Of a stretch of 64,000 bases of DNA, positions 54,924-63,551 are shown one piece after another. The DNA is from Pseudomaricurvus sp033283175. GTDB lineage: Bacteria; Pseudomonadota; Gammaproteobacteria; Pseudomonadales; Cellvibrionaceae. The stretch is from NCBI GenBank assembly GCA_033283175.1, contig JAWMQM010000002.1:620001-684000 (forward strand). Reading direction: 5' to 3'. Both the position numbers and the translations under genes were made by a program. Position 1 is the first letter of the stretch, and every line of letters begins with the position of its first letter. The notes beneath the pieces are model-generated. The model had not been told where the DNA came from, did not search any database, and saw only the letters and a list, made by a program, of their open reading frames with translations.

Positions 54924-56357
54924 ATGCGCCCTCCAGTCTCTCACTCCGGAACGCCGTTGAACGCTCCCAGCAGCAATAACATTGACCTGCAGCCACTGCC
55001 CTATCTGGAGGACGCCAGCGACTACTATCGTCGTATACGCACCCTCCCCTGGCCTGTATGGCTTGATAGCGGAAGCTCAACCCGGCCCATTCGCAGCAAT
55101 CGCTTTGACATACTCAGTGCGGCGCCCTGTAGCCGTATTAACTGGCTGAGCGAAGAGCACTGTTACAGCCTTGATCGCGCCGGCAATCGCACCAGGCATG
55201 CCGACGTATGGCAGGCACTGGAACAGCTGTTGCCAGGTGAAACGGAACAGCTTGCCGAAATGCCCTTTTGTGGCGGAGCGCTGGGCTTTATCGGCTATGA
55301 CTGCGGCCAGGAGCAGCAGCAACTGACGAAACAGACAGCGGATGACGCACAACTGCCGCTGGCTCAGGTTGGCATCTATCGCTGGGCCATTATTCAGGAC
55401 CACCACCAGCGTCGCTCCTGGCTGCTGACGAGAGACGACACGCCTGAGCTGCTGCACCGCCTGCTGCAGGAGCTGCTGCTGCAACCACAACATACGGATA
55501 CCCCCGGCACATTTAATTGCAGCGCCTTTAGCGCTGATATGAGCGCCGACCACTACCGTGATTGTATCGACCGCATTCAGGCTTACATCCAGGCCGGTGA
55601 CTGCTATCAGGTCAATTTCGCGCAACGCTTTAGCGCGCCCTATTCCGGTGACACCTTCAGCGCGTACCAGGCGCTGCGCCAGGTGCTTCCCTCACCATTC
55701 AGCTGTTACTTCGAGACGGATGAAATCACGCTGTTAAGCCTCTCCCCCGAACGCTTCATTCGCTGTCACCAGAATCACGTCATAACCCAACCGATCAAGG
55801 GCACCATCCGCCGCGGCAATGACTCACGGGAAGACGAAGAACTGGCCCTCCAACTGCTCAGCAGCACTAAAGATCAGGCGGAGAACCTGATGATCGTGGA
55901 CCTGCTGCGCAACGACCTCAGCAAGGTTTGCGAGCCTCACAGCGTCGCCACGCCACAGCTGTTTGCGCTGGAGAGTTACGCCAATGTCCATCATCTGGTC
56001 AGCACCGTTACGGGCACCTTGCGACAGCAGATGACAGCCGTGGACCTGCTCGCTGCCAGTTTCCCGGGTGGCTCCATCACCGGAGCCCCCAAGATCCGGG
56101 CCATGGAAATCATCGAGGAACTGGAAACCCGCAGGCGAGGCGCCTATTGCGGCTCCATAGGTTACCTCGGGTTTGACGGCAAAATGGACACCAACATTGC
56201 CATCCGCACCGCAGTCGCCAGGGGTGGCAAGCTCTACCTGTGGGGAGGCGGCGGCATTGTCGCCGATTCGGATCCGGTACTGGAGTATCAGGAGAGCCTG
56301 ACCAAAGTGCGGCTGATAATGGATACCCTGGAACGATGCGGCCATCGCCCGGCCTGA
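54924..56357 (+). CDS. pabB: Aminodeoxychorismate synthase component I
   Basis: Converts chorismate and ammonia to 4-amino-4-deoxychorismate on the way to folate. The 477-residue protein has the chorismate-binding core LSPERFI, QPIKGT (lysine 292, the PabB mark that separates it from TrpE), DLLRNDLSKV, SFPGGSITGAPKIRAMEIIEELE and GGGGIVADSDP. ATG 54924 has only a distant GGA; TTG 54957 with GGA six bases before it is an alternative. The glutaminase partner pabA is not nearby. Confidence 0.94.
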   Translation: MRPPVSHSGTPLNAPSSNNIDLQPLPYLEDASDYYRRIRTLPWPVWLDSGSSTRPIRSNRFDILSAAPCSRINWLSEEHCYSLDRAGNRTRHADVWQALEQLLPGETEQLAEMPFCGGALGFIGYDCGQEQQQLTKQTADDAQLPLAQVGIYRWAIIQDHHQRRSWLLTRDDTPELLHRLLQELLLQPQHTDTPGTFNCSAFSADMSADHYRDCIDRIQAYIQAGDCYQVNFAQRFSAPYSGDTFSAYQALRQVLPSPFSCYFETDEITLLSLSPERFIRCHQNHVITQPIKGTIRRGNDSREDEELALQLLSSTKDQAENLMIVDLLRNDLSKVCEPHSVATPQLFALESYANVHHLVSTVTGTLRQQMTAVDLLAASFPGGSITGAPKIRAMEIIEELETRRRGAYCGSIGYLGFDGKMDTNIAIRTAVARGGKLYLWGGGGIVADSDPVLEYQESLTKVRLIMDTLERCGHRPA

Positions 56358-56389
56358 TTACTGCCCCCAGCCACCAATCCGGCAGTTAC

Positions 56390-56417
56390 AAAAAAGCCCG
56401 CGAGAGCGGGCTTTTTT
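56390..56417. terminator. Bidirectional terminator between pabB and thrH
   Basis: GCCCGC/GCGGGC with a GAGA loop, A-run before and T-run after, so it works for both convergent genes. Confidence 0.92.
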
Positions 56418-56436
56418 AGGGGCGCTTGTGCGATGT

Positions 56437-57054
56437 TCAGAGCGTCAGGTCACGCACACTGGCCTTGATAAATTCTTTCTTCAGGTCTTCGTAGGTGTGC
56501 ACCGCCGGGAACTGCGGGAATTCACGGATGACGTTTTCCGGCGCATGGAAGAGGATACCGGCGTCCGCCTCGGCCAGCATGGTGGTATCGTTGTAGGAAT
56601 CACCGGCGGCGATGGTGCGGTAGTAGATAGACTTGAAGGCCACAATGGACTGGCGCTTGGGGTTGGCCTGACGGATGTTGTAGTCCGTCACACGACCACT
56701 GCCATCGACAGTCAGGTTATGGCACAGCAGCGTCGGGTAGCCCAGCTGCTTCATCAGCGGTCCGGCAAACTCATAGAAGGTATCCGACAGGATGATGACC
56801 TGAAAACGCTCTCTCAGCCAGTTTACAAAGTCAGCAGCACCCTCCAGCGGGCTCAGGGTGGAAATGACCTCCTGAATCTCGTTCAGCCCCAGCTTGTGCT
56901 TATCGAGCTCCGCCAGACGCATGGTCATCAGCTCATCATAATCCGGGATGTCACGAGTGGTCGCGCGCAGTGCCTCAATTCCGGTTTTCTCCGCAAATGC
57001 AATCCAGATTTCCGGGATCAGCACCCCTTCCAGGTCCAAACATGCCAGTTCCAC
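56437..57054 (-). CDS. thrH: Phosphoserine phosphatase / phosphoserine:homoserine phosphotransferase
   Basis: A 205-residue HAD protein very close in sequence to pseudomonad ThrH, which dephosphorylates phosphoserine and can pass the phosphate to homoserine. Motif I is DLEGVLIPEIW (nucleophile D7, with Glu in place of the second Asp, as in ThrH). SDTFYEF is motif II, K in PKRQS motif III, and AAGDSYNDTTML motif IV. It connects serine and threonine supply; serine is the backbone for cysteine. Confidence 0.95.
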   Translation of the reverse strand: MELACLDLEGVLIPEIWIAFAEKTGIEALRATTRDIPDYDELMTMRLAELDKHKLGLNEIQEVISTLSPLEGAADFVNWLRERFQVIILSDTFYEFAGPLMKQLGYPTLLCHNLTVDGSGRVTDYNIRQANPKRQSIVAFKSIYYRTIAAGDSYNDTTMLAEADAGILFHAPENVIREFPQFPAVHTYEDLKKEFIKASVRDLTL

Positions 57055-57508
57055 ACAACTCTCCTACGCTATTCCAGGCAACATGGGGCTGGCGCAGAAT
57101 GACACCGCGCCAATCAAAGGGAGGCAATCTACCCTTTAACGGAGGTTCTGGCAATTTGAGTTTATTAGCCACTGCCCCAACAGCGCACCAAACCTAAGAA
57201 ATAATATTAGAATACTTTGTTATCCTATTGATTTTAAATGTATAGATTTCGAAAATCTTGCCTTGTGCGTGGCGATTCAGCCCACCACCACAATAACCGC
57301 TCCAGCTGCCCTGCAAACTGCCAACATTCCGCGAGCGGGCGCCGAAAAGCCCGATCCTACTACTTGTGCAAGTTTGGTTATAAGGCTATCACCGTTGATT
57401 ATTTTTAAGATTGATCAGCCTTTGTTATGCTTCGCGGCCATTTAGCGCTCCCCTTACCGTTTTACCCGCCGACCCTCTGTGCCGGCCCCCTGACAGCAGG
57501 ATAAGATC
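57055..57508. promoter_or_regulatory. Divergent thrH/cysH regulatory region
   Basis: 454 bases without a gene. The middle (57195-57260) is strongly AT-rich and contains AGATTTCGAAAATCT (57244-57258), a near-palindrome, as expected of a region bound by a LysR-type activator. CysB control of cysH is expected from function. No open frame here has a ribosome site and family resemblance. Confidence 0.45.
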
Positions 57509-58234
57509 ATGTCGCAACTCTTGGATCTGGTTGACCTGGACAACGCACTCCAGCAGCAGTCACCACAGGAAATTCTGGAATTTGCCATCAAGAAGCATGG
57601 CAACATTGCCATCTCCTTCAGTGGCGCAGAAGATGTAGTCCTGGTCGACATGGCCCACAAGATTGACCCGGACATTGAGGTGTTTTGCCTCGATACCGGT
57701 CGCCTGCACGCCGAGACCTACCAGTTTATTGAAACCGTCCGCAATCATTACAACATCTATATCGATGTTGTCAGTCCGGATGGCCAGGCGGTACGTGAGC
57801 TGGTACAGGAGAAAGGCCTGTTCAGTTTTTATCAGGACAACCACCAGGAGTGCTGCGGCATTCGCAAGATCGCACCACTGCGCACCAAGCTGCACGAACT
57901 GGAGGCCTGGATCACCGGCCAGCGTCGCGACCAGAGCCCCGGCACCCGCGCCCAGATCCCGGTGATTCAGGATGACCGCGTGTTTGCCCGCCCCAATGGC
58001 AGCCTGACCAAATACAATCCACTGGCAAACTGGACCTCGCAGCAGGTGTGGGACTATATCCGCAGCAACGACGTCCCTTATAATGCCCTGCACGATCGCG
58101 GCTTCGTTTCCATTGGCTGTGAGCCCTGCACACGTCCCATTGGCCCAGGCCAGCATGAGCGTGAGGGCCGCTGGTGGTGGGAAGAGGCAACCAAGAAAGA
58201 GTGCGGGCTGCACAGCACTAACATCAAGTCCTGA
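57509..58234 (+). CDS. cysH: Adenylyl-sulfate (APS) reductase, [4Fe-4S] type
   Basis: Reduces activated sulfate to sulfite, feeding CysI. The 241-residue protein has SFSGAEDVVLVDMAH for nucleotide binding and the catalytic cysteine C232 in KECGLH. It also has two more cysteine pairs, C115-C116 (ECCGIRK) and C204/C207 (GCEPC), which bind a [4Fe-4S] cluster. Enzymes with these pairs use APS, whereas the E. coli PAPS enzyme lacks them. A small CxxC protein gene follows within 33 bases. Confidence 0.94.
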   Translation: MSQLLDLVDLDNALQQQSPQEILEFAIKKHGNIAISFSGAEDVVLVDMAHKIDPDIEVFCLDTGRLHAETYQFIETVRNHYNIYIDVVSPDGQAVRELVQEKGLFSFYQDNHQECCGIRKIAPLRTKLHELEAWITGQRRDQSPGTRAQIPVIQDDRVFARPNGSLTKYNPLANWTSQQVWDYIRSNDVPYNALHDRGFVSIGCEPCTRPIGPGQHEREGRWWWEEATKKECGLHSTNIKS

Positions 58235-58266
58235 GCGCACCGCAGCAGCATTAAGGAACAGAGACA

Positions 58267-58602
58267 GTGAAGATCACCCTGGTAAAGAAAATTCTCGCCG
58301 ACGGCAGTCCCTGCAAAAAGTGCGGTGATGTTCTGGAAAAGCTGGAGAGCAGCGGCCAGATGCAATACATCGACGAGATTGTAGTTGCCGATGAGGGTGA
58401 TCTCAGCAGCGCCGGGATGGAGCTGGCACGCCGCTACGATGTCAGCCGTGCGCCGTTTTTTGTGGTTGAAGAGGAAGGGCAGGAACCGCGTATTTACACG
58501 GTCTACTTCAAGTTCGTCAAGGAAGTGCTGGACCAGAAAACCAGTGAGCGGGAAGAGCTTAAAGAGATCATGAACGACAACCCGGACCTGGATTTTCTCT
58601 GA
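58267..58602 (+). CDS. Small thioredoxin-like protein with CKKC motif
   Basis: A 111-residue protein beginning at GTG 58267 with AAGGAA upstream. It has a thioredoxin-fold pattern: an early strand, CKKC (residues 16-19) at the start of a helix, then SRAPFFVVEEEG with the cis-Pro-like position. It directly follows cysH and is probably cotranscribed, so it may supply electrons to APS reductase in place of thioredoxin. The pairing with cysH suggests this; the function is inferred. The acidic C-terminus (MNDNPDLDFL) is unusual. Confidence 0.82.
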   Translation: MKITLVKKILADGSPCKKCGDVLEKLESSGQMQYIDEIVVADEGDLSSAGMELARRYDVSRAPFFVVEEEGQEPRIYTVYFKFVKEVLDQKTSEREELKEIMNDNPDLDFL

Positions 58603-58770
58603 TTCCCCGGGGCCTGCAGCACAGCCATCTCCACAGGTGATGGCTCACCCTCTCGACTACGGCGCCCGTCACTCAAACACTCCCCTTATTAGGCTCAAAG
58701 CACCTCCGCTAATCCGGGAGGCAACCGCCTTATCCCGCCAGGCCCTTGCCCCGGCCAGCAATCCATCGCA

Positions 58771-59745
58771 TCAGGTTGTCGGCAACTCGATATTGGCAAA
58801 CAGCTCTTCCACTTCTGCACGGGAAGAGCAGCTGTAGGCCTCAGTGACAATATCCCGGCTCAGGTGCGGTGCAAACAGTTCGACAAACTCGTACATATAG
58901 CCCCGCAGGAAGGTACCACGGCGGAATCCGATTTTGGTCACACTGGACTGGAACAGATGGCTCGCATCAATAGCCACCAGGTCATCATCCAGCTCTTCGT
59001 TGTAGGCCATGCGGGCAATGATGCCCACACCCAAGCCAAGACGCACATAGGTTTTGATAACATCGGCGTCAGCGGCGGTGAATACCACCTTAGGTGCCAG
59101 ACCACGCTCGATAAAGGCTTCATCCAGCTTGGAGCGGCCAGTAAAGCCGAAGACGTAGGTCACCAGCGGGTGCTTGGCTACATCCTCCAGGGTCAGGCGG
59201 GAAATCTGGCAGAGCGGATGGTCCTTGGGAACAACAATGCAACGGTTCCAGCGATAACAGGGCATCATCACCAGATCACTGAACAACTCCAGGGCTTCGG
59301 TGGCTATGGCAAAATCAACGGTGCCATCGGCAGCCATTTCCGAGATCTGCATTGGCGTCCCCTGATGCATATGCAGGGAAACTTCGGGATAGCGCTCGAT
59401 AAAGGTCTTGATCACTGGCGGCAAGGCATAGCGCGCCTGGGTATGGGTGGTAGCAAGGGAAAGACTGCCCTTCTTCTCGTTACTGAACTCCTGGGCCACT
59501 TGCTTGATGCTGTCGACCTTGCGCAGAATCTCACCGGCGGTCTTGAGGATAGCCTCACCGGCGGGAGTGATGCGGGTCAGGTGTTTGCCACTGCGGGAGA
59601 AGATCTCGACACCCAGCTCGTCTTCCAGCAGCCGGATCTGCTTACTGATCCCGGGTTGCGAGGTGTAGAGACTTTGGGCGGTAGCCGATACGTTCAGATC
59701 GTGGTGTGCAACTTCCCAGATATACCGCAGTTGCTGCAGCTTCAT
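58771..59745 (-). CDS. cysB: LysR-type regulator CysB
   Basis: Activates sulfate assimilation genes when sulfur is short, with N-acetylserine as inducer. The 324-residue protein has the CysB N-terminal helix-turn-helix (MKLQQLRYIWEVAHHDLNVSATAQSLYTSQPGISKQIRLLE) and the effector domain with TTHTQARYALPPVIK. GGAGGG precedes the ATG. Upstream a 19-bp palindrome overlaps its own -35 region, which suggests autoregulation as in E. coli. Targets in the window include cysI and cysH. Confidence 0.96.
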   Translation of the reverse strand: MKLQQLRYIWEVAHHDLNVSATAQSLYTSQPGISKQIRLLEDELGVEIFSRSGKHLTRITPAGEAILKTAGEILRKVDSIKQVAQEFSNEKKGSLSLATTHTQARYALPPVIKTFIERYPEVSLHMHQGTPMQISEMAADGTVDFAIATEALELFSDLVMMPCYRWNRCIVVPKDHPLCQISRLTLEDVAKHPLVTYVFGFTGRSKLDEAFIERGLAPKVVFTAADADVIKTYVRLGLGVGIIARMAYNEELDDDLVAIDASHLFQSSVTKIGFRRGTFLRGYMYEFVELFAPHLSRDIVTEAYSCSSRAEVEELFANIELPTT

Positions 59746-59776
59746 AAGCCCTCCAGATGGCCTGACACGTTAGTCG

Positions 59777-59814
59777 ATTATAAAAATATACCGAGCTATT
59801 CTTTTGAAGAATAG
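59777..59814 (-). promoter_or_regulatory. cysB promoter with overlapping 19-bp palindrome
   Basis: On the minus strand TATAAT occupies 59782-59777. Its -35 would lie near 59805-59800, inside the perfect palindrome CTATTCTT-TTG-AAGAATAG (59796-59814). A protein bound there would block RNA polymerase. CysB itself is the simplest candidate. Confidence 0.55.
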
Positions 59815-60013
59815 ATGGAATCGTTCCGGTTTGCCAAGTATTTAACACACTTTCACATAGTCCCAAGGCTCAACTATAACCCAGGCCTATATAGAGCCAT
59901 CGTAAATTTGCCCGTAAACACCTCCATGAGCGATGAGCCCTCCAACACAAAACACCGCTATAAACCTGAGAGTTGCCACACACAGGCAGCACAAACCGGG
60001 AGCTCCCCGCGCC

Positions 60014-60934
60014 TTACTCCTGAGATTGCAGCAGGGGCTCGTTGGCCACGCCATGTGGCACGTGGCCAGTGGCGACATGGCTGCGGGCGGACTCGCAGTG
60101 GGACTCCTGGTCGTCAAAGAACACATCCGCGCCATAGGCTTTCAGAAAAGCCCCCTTCTCCAGCCCGCCGAGAAACAGCGATTCATCAATGCGGATATCC
60201 CAATCCCGCAGGGTGCGAATGACCCGCTCGTGGGCGGGCGCCGAACGGGCCGTCACCAGCGCGGTGCGGATGGGTGAGGCCTCCTCCCCAAACTCCTTTT
60301 GCAGCCCCTGCAGGGCTGCCAGAAACTGTTTGAAAGGTCCGCCCATCAGCGGGTTATGCGCCTCGGCCTTTTCTTTCTCGGTAAAGGCTTCCAGCCCTTT
60401 CTGCTTAAAGACGCGCTCGGACTCGTCGGAAAACAGCACCGCATCGCCATCGAAGGCGAATCGCAGTTGATCCCCGTGTTCGGATTTCTGGCTGGAGGCA
60501 ATCAGGGTGGCCGCGGCGATTCCATTATTGAGTGCGTTGCGCACATCATCGGCATCGGTGGATAAGAACAGATGACAGCCAAAGGGCCCAACATAGCGAT
60601 AGGGGCTCTCACCGCCACAGAAAGCCGCCCTGCTGATGGTCAGCCCATAGTGCTCAATGGAATTGAACACCCGCAAGCCGGTATCAGCGCTGTTGCGAGA
60701 CAGGAGGATCACCTCAACCCGAGGCTCCCCGTCCAACAGCTGGTTGAGTCGCAGCAGCTTTTTGACAATGTTGAAAGCGTCCCCGGGAGCAAGCACATCG
60801 TTTTCGTGGGCGATCTGGTAGTGGGAATAGGCTTCCAGGCCCTCCCGCTCATAGACATCGTGGCTGTCACTCATGTCAAACAGTGCCCGCGATGAAATGG
60901 CAATCACCAGTTTGCGGCTGTATGCGGCTGGCAT
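60014..60934 (-). CDS. 5'-nucleotidase (cytosolic NT5C1-like family)
   Basis: A 306-residue protein of the 5'-nucleotidase family related to animal cytosolic 5'-nucleotidase I. The pattern LVIAISSRALFDM...EVILLSRNSADTGLRVFNSIEHYG and RFAFDGDAVLFSDESE carries HAD-type motifs (D175-x-D region, FDGDAV). LVTARSAPAHERVIRTLR and FLGGLEKGAFLKAYGADVFFDDQ complete them. It probably dephosphorylates nucleoside monophosphates. It lies 21 bases after the quinone oxidoreductase gene. Confidence 0.88.
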   Translation of the reverse strand: MPAAYSRKLVIAISSRALFDMSDSHDVYEREGLEAYSHYQIAHENDVLAPGDAFNIVKKLLRLNQLLDGEPRVEVILLSRNSADTGLRVFNSIEHYGLTISRAAFCGGESPYRYVGPFGCHLFLSTDADDVRNALNNGIAAATLIASSQKSEHGDQLRFAFDGDAVLFSDESERVFKQKGLEAFTEKEKAEAHNPLMGGPFKQFLAALQGLQKEFGEEASPIRTALVTARSAPAHERVIRTLRDWDIRIDESLFLGGLEKGAFLKAYGADVFFDDQESHCESARSHVATGHVPHGVANEPLLQSQE

Positions 60935-60955
60935 AGCGTCCCCTTAATTATTTGC

Positions 60956-61942
60956 TTAAACCTGCAACACGATAGAGCCTGAGGTCTCCCGCGCCTGCAG
61001 GCGACGTTGCGCTTCGGCCGCCTCGGTGAGCGGCAAACGCAAACCAATGGCAGGCTTCACCACACCGCTCCCCAACACATCGAACAACAAGCCGGAAAGA
61101 TATTCCAGCTCTTCCCGGGAAGCCACAAAGTCTGCCAATCCCGGGCGGGTCATGACCAGTGAGCCGCGTCTCTGCAGCTCCAGAGGAGCTATTGGAGGCA
61201 CTGGACCGCTGGCATTGCCGTAGGTCACATACCAGCCACGACGAGCCAGGGAATCCAGTGAAGCCTCCCAGGTTGATGCACCCACAGAATCCAGCGCCAT
61301 TCTGACGCCTTTGCCGTCCGTGAGCGCCCTCACCTGCTCAGCGAGCCCCTCCGGACCGCCAACAATGGCGTGCCGTGCACCGGCAGACCGGGCCTGTTCA
61401 GCTTTGGCGTCCGTACTGACAACAGCAATGACGGTCAGGTCTTTATGGGCGGCCCACTGACACAGTAACTGCCCGACCCCACCGGCCGCGGCATGTACGA
61501 GAATGGCATCACCCGCCTGCAGAGGCGCCAGTGAGTGCAACAGGAACGCCGCCGTCAAACCTTTCAGCAGCACCCCGGCGGCAGACTCTTCATCAATAGC
61601 GTCCGGCAGTCGCACCACCCTGGAGGCATCCACCAGATGCGCTTGCGCATAGGCCCCGGGGGTGCACATGCAATAGGCAACCCTGTCGCCCACCCTGAAC
61701 TCCGTCACGCCGTGGCCAACTGCCTCAATCACACCGGCGCCCTCGACCCCCAACCCGCTGGGCAGCGCCATGGGGTACAAACCCTCACGGTGGTAGATAT
61801 CAATAAAATTGACCCCTACCGCCCGATTTCGGACCAGCACCTGGCGCTCCCCGGGCGCCGGTAACGTGATATCGCCCCACTGCAACACCTCGGGCCCGCC
61901 ATGATTGTGCAACTGGAAGCCCTGAATTTTTGTGCCACTCAT
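60956..61942 (-). CDS. NADPH:quinone oxidoreductase (QorA/zeta-crystallin type)
   Basis: A 328-residue medium-chain reductase without zinc ligands. It has NFIDIYHREGLYP, the GVEGAGVIEAVG core, the NADPH motif VHAAAGGVGQLLCQWA, and the final SGSIVLQV. ATG 61942 directly follows GGAGAGGTG; a GTG at 61945 is the only near alternative. It reduces quinones or activated alkenes. It follows the D-cysteine desulfhydrase-like gene by 62 bases, so the two may be cotranscribed. Confidence 0.9.
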   Translation of the reverse strand: MSGTKIQGFQLHNHGGPEVLQWGDITLPAPGERQVLVRNRAVGVNFIDIYHREGLYPMALPSGLGVEGAGVIEAVGHGVTEFRVGDRVAYCMCTPGAYAQAHLVDASRVVRLPDAIDEESAAGVLLKGLTAAFLLHSLAPLQAGDAILVHAAAGGVGQLLCQWAAHKDLTVIAVVSTDAKAEQARSAGARHAIVGGPEGLAEQVRALTDGKGVRMALDSVGASTWEASLDSLARRGWYVTYGNASGPVPPIAPLELQRRGSLVMTRPGLADFVASREELEYLSGLLFDVLGSGVVKPAIGLRLPLTEAAEAQRRLQARETSGSIVLQV

Positions 61943-62004
61943 CACCTCTCCTCCGGGCCTGCGTGAAGCCCCATCAACCCATCATCAAGCCAGACCGTGA
62001 GCAC

Positions 62005-63018
62005 TCAGAAACCAAACTGCTCACGCTGCGCGAAGGTACCGAAAATACCACCGGTATGAACGAACACCACGTCACGGGCATCCGGCCATTCGCCCCGCTC
62101 CAGTACCTGCCAGAGTCCATAGAAAGCCTTGCCGGTATAGACGGGATCCAGCACGATTCCCTCATTGGCCGCCAACCAGCGGATCAGGTCAAAGACTCCG
62201 GCATCAGCACGGGCATAACCGGGACCGATAAAGCGATCATCGACACGAACAGGCACTGCCTCGACATCCACCCCGCCTACACCGTCGCAGACACCAGCAA
62301 AGCGCTGCTGCCAATCCCGCATATCTTCCCTGACCTTGTTCTGAAAGTAGGCCTCATTGTCACAAACCGCAAAACCCACCACTTTGCCCTGCCAACCCTT
62401 GAGACTGACACCGAGACTCAAACCCGCCTGGGTACCGCCTGAGCCGGTTGCCGTAACAATGTGAGAGGGATCAATAGCCGCATGGGCAAAATCATTGGCC
62501 AGCTCTTCAACCGCGCCCAGATAACCCCAGATACCGATACCGTCACTAGCCCCCGTGGGAATCACAAAGGGCGAAAGACCTTCCGCCTTCAGCACCTGCG
62601 CTGCGTCCTGCAACAGTCCCTGCAGGTTGGAGCGGTATTCCGCGAGGGGAAATGCAGTCACCTCAGCGCCGGCAAGGTGATCGAGAAACAGATTGCCATC
62701 CGCCGTGCCCGCACCCTCCTCGCCCCTTAGTACGAGCCGCACCCGAAAGCCCAACCGCGCACCGGCCAGAGCTGTGGCCCGGCAATGGTTGGACTGCAGC
62801 CCACCGCAGGTCACCAGGGCATTACACCCCATGGCGCGGGCCTGGGCGAGACAGAACTCAAGTTTGCGTACCTTGTTGCCGGTTAAGGCAGAGCCGGTCA
62901 GGTCATCCCGTTTGATCCACACACGTACACCCAGGGCTTCCGATACCCGGGGCAGCAGTTGCAAGGGGGTGGGGGTATGGGCCAATGGAATACGGGGAGG
63001 AAATCCCAGCGAAGTCAT
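62005..63018 (-). CDS. D-cysteine desulfhydrase / ACC deaminase family PLP enzyme
   Basis: A 337-residue tryptophan-synthase-beta-fold enzyme. The PLP lysine lies in TGNKVRKLEF (about 47-55), and the substrate loop TCGGLQSNHCRATALAGARLG follows. GSGGTQAGLSLG binds the cofactor phosphate. The family includes D-cysteine desulfhydrase (releasing H2S and pyruvate) and ACC deaminase. In a window rich in sulfur genes the former is more likely, but the specificity residues cannot be settled by eye. It is downstream of yajC, beyond a terminator. Confidence 0.87.
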   Translation of the reverse strand: MTSLGFPPRIPLAHTPTPLQLLPRVSEALGVRVWIKRDDLTGSALTGNKVRKLEFCLAQARAMGCNALVTCGGLQSNHCRATALAGARLGFRVRLVLRGEEGAGTADGNLFLDHLAGAEVTAFPLAEYRSNLQGLLQDAAQVLKAEGLSPFVIPTGASDGIGIWGYLGAVEELANDFAHAAIDPSHIVTATGSGGTQAGLSLGVSLKGWQGKVVGFAVCDNEAYFQNKVREDMRDWQQRFAGVCDGVGGVDVEAVPVRVDDRFIGPGYARADAGVFDLIRWLAANEGIVLDPVYTGKAFYGLWQVLERGEWPDARDVVFVHTGGIFGTFAQREQFGF

Positions 63019-63080
63019 AGGTTATCCTTTTGCTTGAAGACCAGTTCTGTAGCTGGCAGGCACAACAAAGTGGCAGGCAG

Positions 63081-63107
63081 AAAAAAGGCAGCCACAGGCT
63101 GCCTTTT
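63081..63107 (-). terminator. Intrinsic terminator of yajC
   Basis: AAAAGGCAGCC/GGCTGCCTTTT with a three-base loop; on the minus strand a T-run follows. It closes the yajC unit 27 bases past the stop. Confidence 0.88.
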
Positions 63108-63133
63108 AACTATAACGTAACCGCTGCGAGCCA

Positions 63134-63466
63134 TTAAATGGACTTAATGGTTCCCTTGGGCAGCACAGCGTGAACCGCTACTTTCTGGAACTTCAACTCG
63201 ACATTGGTGCCGGTTTCGATAACCAGGTAATTTTCGTCCACCTTCAGCACTTTGCCCAGCAGACCGCTGTTCATAACAACCTCGTCGCCCTTGCTCAGGT
63301 TGCCGACCAGCTCCTGATGCTCTTTCTGACGCTTGCGCTGGGGGCGAATCATAAAGAAGTACATAAAGACAAACAGACCGCCAAACATGATCAGGGTGAT
63401 CATGGGGTTGCCCTGGGGGCCCTGGGCTTCAGCTTGTGCCATGGCGGCAGGAATAAAGAATTCCAT
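63134..63466 (-). CDS. yajC: Preprotein translocase subunit YajC
   Basis: A 110-residue inner-membrane protein of the SecDF-YajC complex. One span (ITLIMFGGLFVFMYFFMI) is followed by the family core RPQRKRQKEHQELVGNLSKGDEVVMNSGLLGKV. GAGGA precedes the ATG. In most Gammaproteobacteria yajC lies between tgt and secD. Here it stands between an AraC regulator and a PLP enzyme and ends at its own terminator. It may be a second copy or a relocated gene. Confidence 0.94.
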   Translation of the reverse strand: MEFFIPAAMAQAEAQGPQGNPMITLIMFGGLFVFMYFFMIRPQRKRQKEHQELVGNLSKGDEVVMNSGLLGKVLKVDENYLVIETGTNVELKFQKVAVHAVLPKGTIKSI

Positions 63467-63551
63467 TAAGGTTCCTCACTGCAAAGTAGAGTTTCACAAA
63501 AGGGTGAAACTCTACCGGTTTTGCTGCAGAGGGGCAATGGATTCAGACTAC

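Noticed and set aside
58623..58645. Hairpin AGCCATC/GATGGCT between the cysH redoxin gene and cysB as a terminator
   Set aside because: Short stem, nine-base loop and no T-run on either strand; too weak to call.
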